Origin: BQJD01 sp965652415
GTDB lineage: Bacteria; Pseudomonadota; Gammaproteobacteria; Arenicellales; CAJQKF01
DNA: 14,192 bases
NCBI GenBank assembly: GCA_965652415.1
Contig: CBFGVH010000079.1
Location: forward strand, 1 to 14,192
Reading direction: 5' to 3'
Both the position numbers and the translations under genes were made by a program. The notes under the pieces are model-generated. The model did no database searches, was not told where the DNA came from, and worked only from the letters and a program-made list of their open reading frames with translations. The stretch's first letter is position 1. Every line of letters begins with the position of its first letter. Shown here one piece after another: positions 12,692-14,192 of this stretch.

Positions 12692-14192
12692 CTACACCTC
12701 GGCGCCCTCATGGCGCCCGCGCCGCTCTTCCTCGGAAGGTACGTGAATGACCGGCTCGACCTTCTTCAATTCCTCGATGGGAATGTGACAGGTGATCACG
12801 TGCCCTGGCGCGGCCTGCTGTTCCGGCGGTGGCTCATTATCGCAGATTTCGCCGATACGTCGAGGGCACCTCGTGCTGAACGGGCAGCCCTTGGGGGGAT
12901 TCATCACGCTCGGCAGGTTGCCCTCGAGGACGATTTCGCGTTTCTGGACTTCAGGGTCGGCGATCGGTACTGCGGAGAGCAGCGCCTCGGTGTAGGGGTT
13001 GTAGGGAGGATTGAAAATCTGTTCGGTGGTGCCGCGTTCCATGATCCAGCCGAGATACATGACCACGATCGCGTCAGACAGGTAGCGCACCACCGACAGG
13101 TCGTGGCTGATGAACAACAGCGTGGTACGGTTCTTGCGCTGAATGTCCGTGAGCAGCTCGGTGACCGCGGCGGCCACCGAGACGTCCAGAGCCGACACCG
13201 GTTCGTCGGCGATGACCATGGCGGGATTGCCGGCGAAGGCGCGCGCGATGCCGACGCGCTGTTTCTGTCCGCCCGAGAGCTGCCGCGGGCGCCGGTAGTA
13301 GAAGTCGCGCGGCAGCTTGACGATGTCGAGCAGCTCGAAGACCCGTTCGCGCACCTTGTCGTCGTCGGTGATGCCGCCGAAGCGCTTGATCACGCGGCCG
13401 ATCTGGCTGCCCACGGAGTGGCTCGGATTCAGAGTGTCGAACGGGTTCTGGAACACCATCTGCAGCGCGGAGATCTGATCGGGGGAGCGGTCGCGCACGC
13501 CGAGATCGGACAGGTCGACGTTGTTGACGCGAATGGCGCCGTCGGTCCCGTTCTCCAACCCCATCAGCACCTTGGCGAACGTCGACTTGCCGCATCCGGA
13601 CTCGCCCACGATGGCGACGGTCTCGCCGCGACGGGCGGAGAAGTTCAGCGACTCGTTGGCCTTGACGTAGCGGGTGCTGCGCCCCGTCAGCAGCGCCTTG
13701 AGTGAGCGGTCGTGGATCTCGTAATACTTCTTCATCCGATCCACTTCCAGCACTGTCTCGCCCGGCTCGATCGGTGGCTTTGCTTCACCGCCGGGCGCTT
13801 CCGCCTTGTGATCGATCTCCTGCCAGCGCAGGCAGCGCACGCGATGATCGTCGGCGCTGCCGGTGACGTGTTCCATGGTGACCTTGACGGTGTCGCAGCG
13901 CCCCGCTACCGCGTGGTTGCAGCGTGGATGGAAATAGCAGCCGTTCGGGCGTTCGTGGGGCAGGGGCAGCTGGCCCTTGATGGGTCGAAGCGGCGCCGCG
14001 TTCTTGTCGGCAGTGGGCAGCGGTATGCATCCGAACAGGCCGTGGGTGTAGGGATGCCGCGGCCAGGTGAACAGGGAGTCGATGGTCCCTTCCTCGACCA
14101 CCTCGCCGGAGTACATCACGAACACGCGATCGCAGGTCTCGAGAATCAGCCCGAGATTGTGCGAGATGTAGATCTGCGCGGTGTTGAACTTC
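12692..14192 (-). CDS. Dipeptide/oligopeptide ABC transporter ATP-binding protein, fused DppD-DppF (GsiA-like) type, 5' end outside window
   Basis: This cytoplasmic ATPase energises uptake of peptides or similar solutes with a DppBC-type permease. The frame is open to the window edge (first full codon at 14191), so most of the first ATPase half is missing. Remaining from half 1 are the H-loop ISHNLGLILETCDRV and an oligopeptide C-terminal domain with PRHPYTHGLF and GCYFHPRC. Half 2 is complete: Walker A GESGCGKST, Q-loop MVFQNPFDTLNP, signature LSGGQKQRVGIARAF, Walker B MVIADEPVSALDVS, H-loop LLFISHDLS, then a second oligopeptide domain with GCPFSTRCP. Each of the latter domains carries a Cys cluster of the kind reported to hold an iron-sulfur cluster in Dpp-type ATPases. 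The two-in-one layout matches GsiA and similar fused importers. The stop TAG (12694-12692) is followed by two terminators, so it is the last gene of its operon; permease and binding protein are presumably upstream. Confidence 0.95.
   Translation of the reverse strand, partial: KFNTAQIYISHNLGLILETCDRVFVMYSGEVVEEGTIDSLFTWPRHPYTHGLFGCIPLPTADKNAAPLRPIKGQLPLPHERPNGCYFHPRCNHAVAGRCDTVKVTMEHVTGSADDHRVRCLRWQEIDHKAEAPGGEAKPPIEPGETVLEVDRMKKYYEIHDRSLKALLTGRSTRYVKANESLNFSARRGETVAIVGESGCGKSTFAKVLMGLENGTDGAIRVNNVDLSDLGVRDRSPDQISALQMVFQNPFDTLNPSHSVGSQIGRVIKRFGGITDDDKVRERVFELLDIVKLPRDFYYRRPRQLSGGQKQRVGIARAFAGNPAMVIADEPVSALDVSVAAAVTELLTDIQRKNRTTLLFISHDLSVVRYLSDAIVVMYLGWIMERGTTEQIFNPPYNPYTEALLSAVPIADPEVQKREIVLEGNLPSVMNPPKGCPFSTRCPRRIGEICDNEPPPEQQAAPGHVITCHIPIEELKKVEPVIHVPSEEERRGRHEGAEV

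Overview
The window is GC-rich (about two thirds G+C by eye), densely coded DNA with GTG/ATG starts, strong third-position G/C and close gene spacing. The LipB and PgeF housekeeping genes, an unorthodox BvgS/EvgS-like hybrid kinase, a GbdR/CdhR-like regulator and a DppD-DppF-type ATPase all fit a Pseudomonadota chromosome. I would guess a marine-type gamma- or alphaproteobacterium, but nothing here fixes the order. I see no insertion sequences, integrases, CRISPR array, tRNA or rRNA.

Layout. Plus strand, 1-2539: the 3' part of lipB, then pgeF (its GTG overlaps the lipB stop), then a class III (CaiB/BaiF) CoA-transferase. Plus strand, 2589-3705: a good sigma-70-like promoter followed by a GlxA/GbdR-type AraC regulator. 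A 328-base leader (3706-4033) precedes a 1583-residue hybrid histidine kinase (4034-8785) with four consecutive periplasmic solute-binding modules, one membrane segment, HisKA, HATPase and two receiver domains. A non-pyrrolysine MttB-family methyltransferase follows (8923-10497). Minus strand: the MttB stop abuts, tail to tail, the stop of a ChoX-like quaternary-amine binding protein (10498-11457). That gene is translationally coupled to an upstream HAD phosphatase (11454-12170). Further upstream lie a palindromic element and a 70-codon putative leaderless small gene (12332-12544). The minus-strand end is a dipeptide/oligopeptide ABC ATPase with two fused ATPase halves, cut by the window edge, with two tandem rho-independent terminators behind it.

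How the genes may work together. Four gene families here recur in the metabolism of quaternary amines (choline, glycine betaine, carnitine, butyrobetaine, proline betaine): a CaiB-type CoA-transferase, a GbdR/CdhR-type regulator, an MttB-type methyltransferase and a ChoX-type binding protein. A catabolic or sensing island for a methylated amine is therefore plausible, with the multi-module kinase as a possible nutrient sensor. This is inference from gene neighbourhood. The binding protein has lost two tryptophans of the choline aromatic box, so its ligand is probably not choline itself. No corrinoid protein, permease or partner response regulator lies inside the window.
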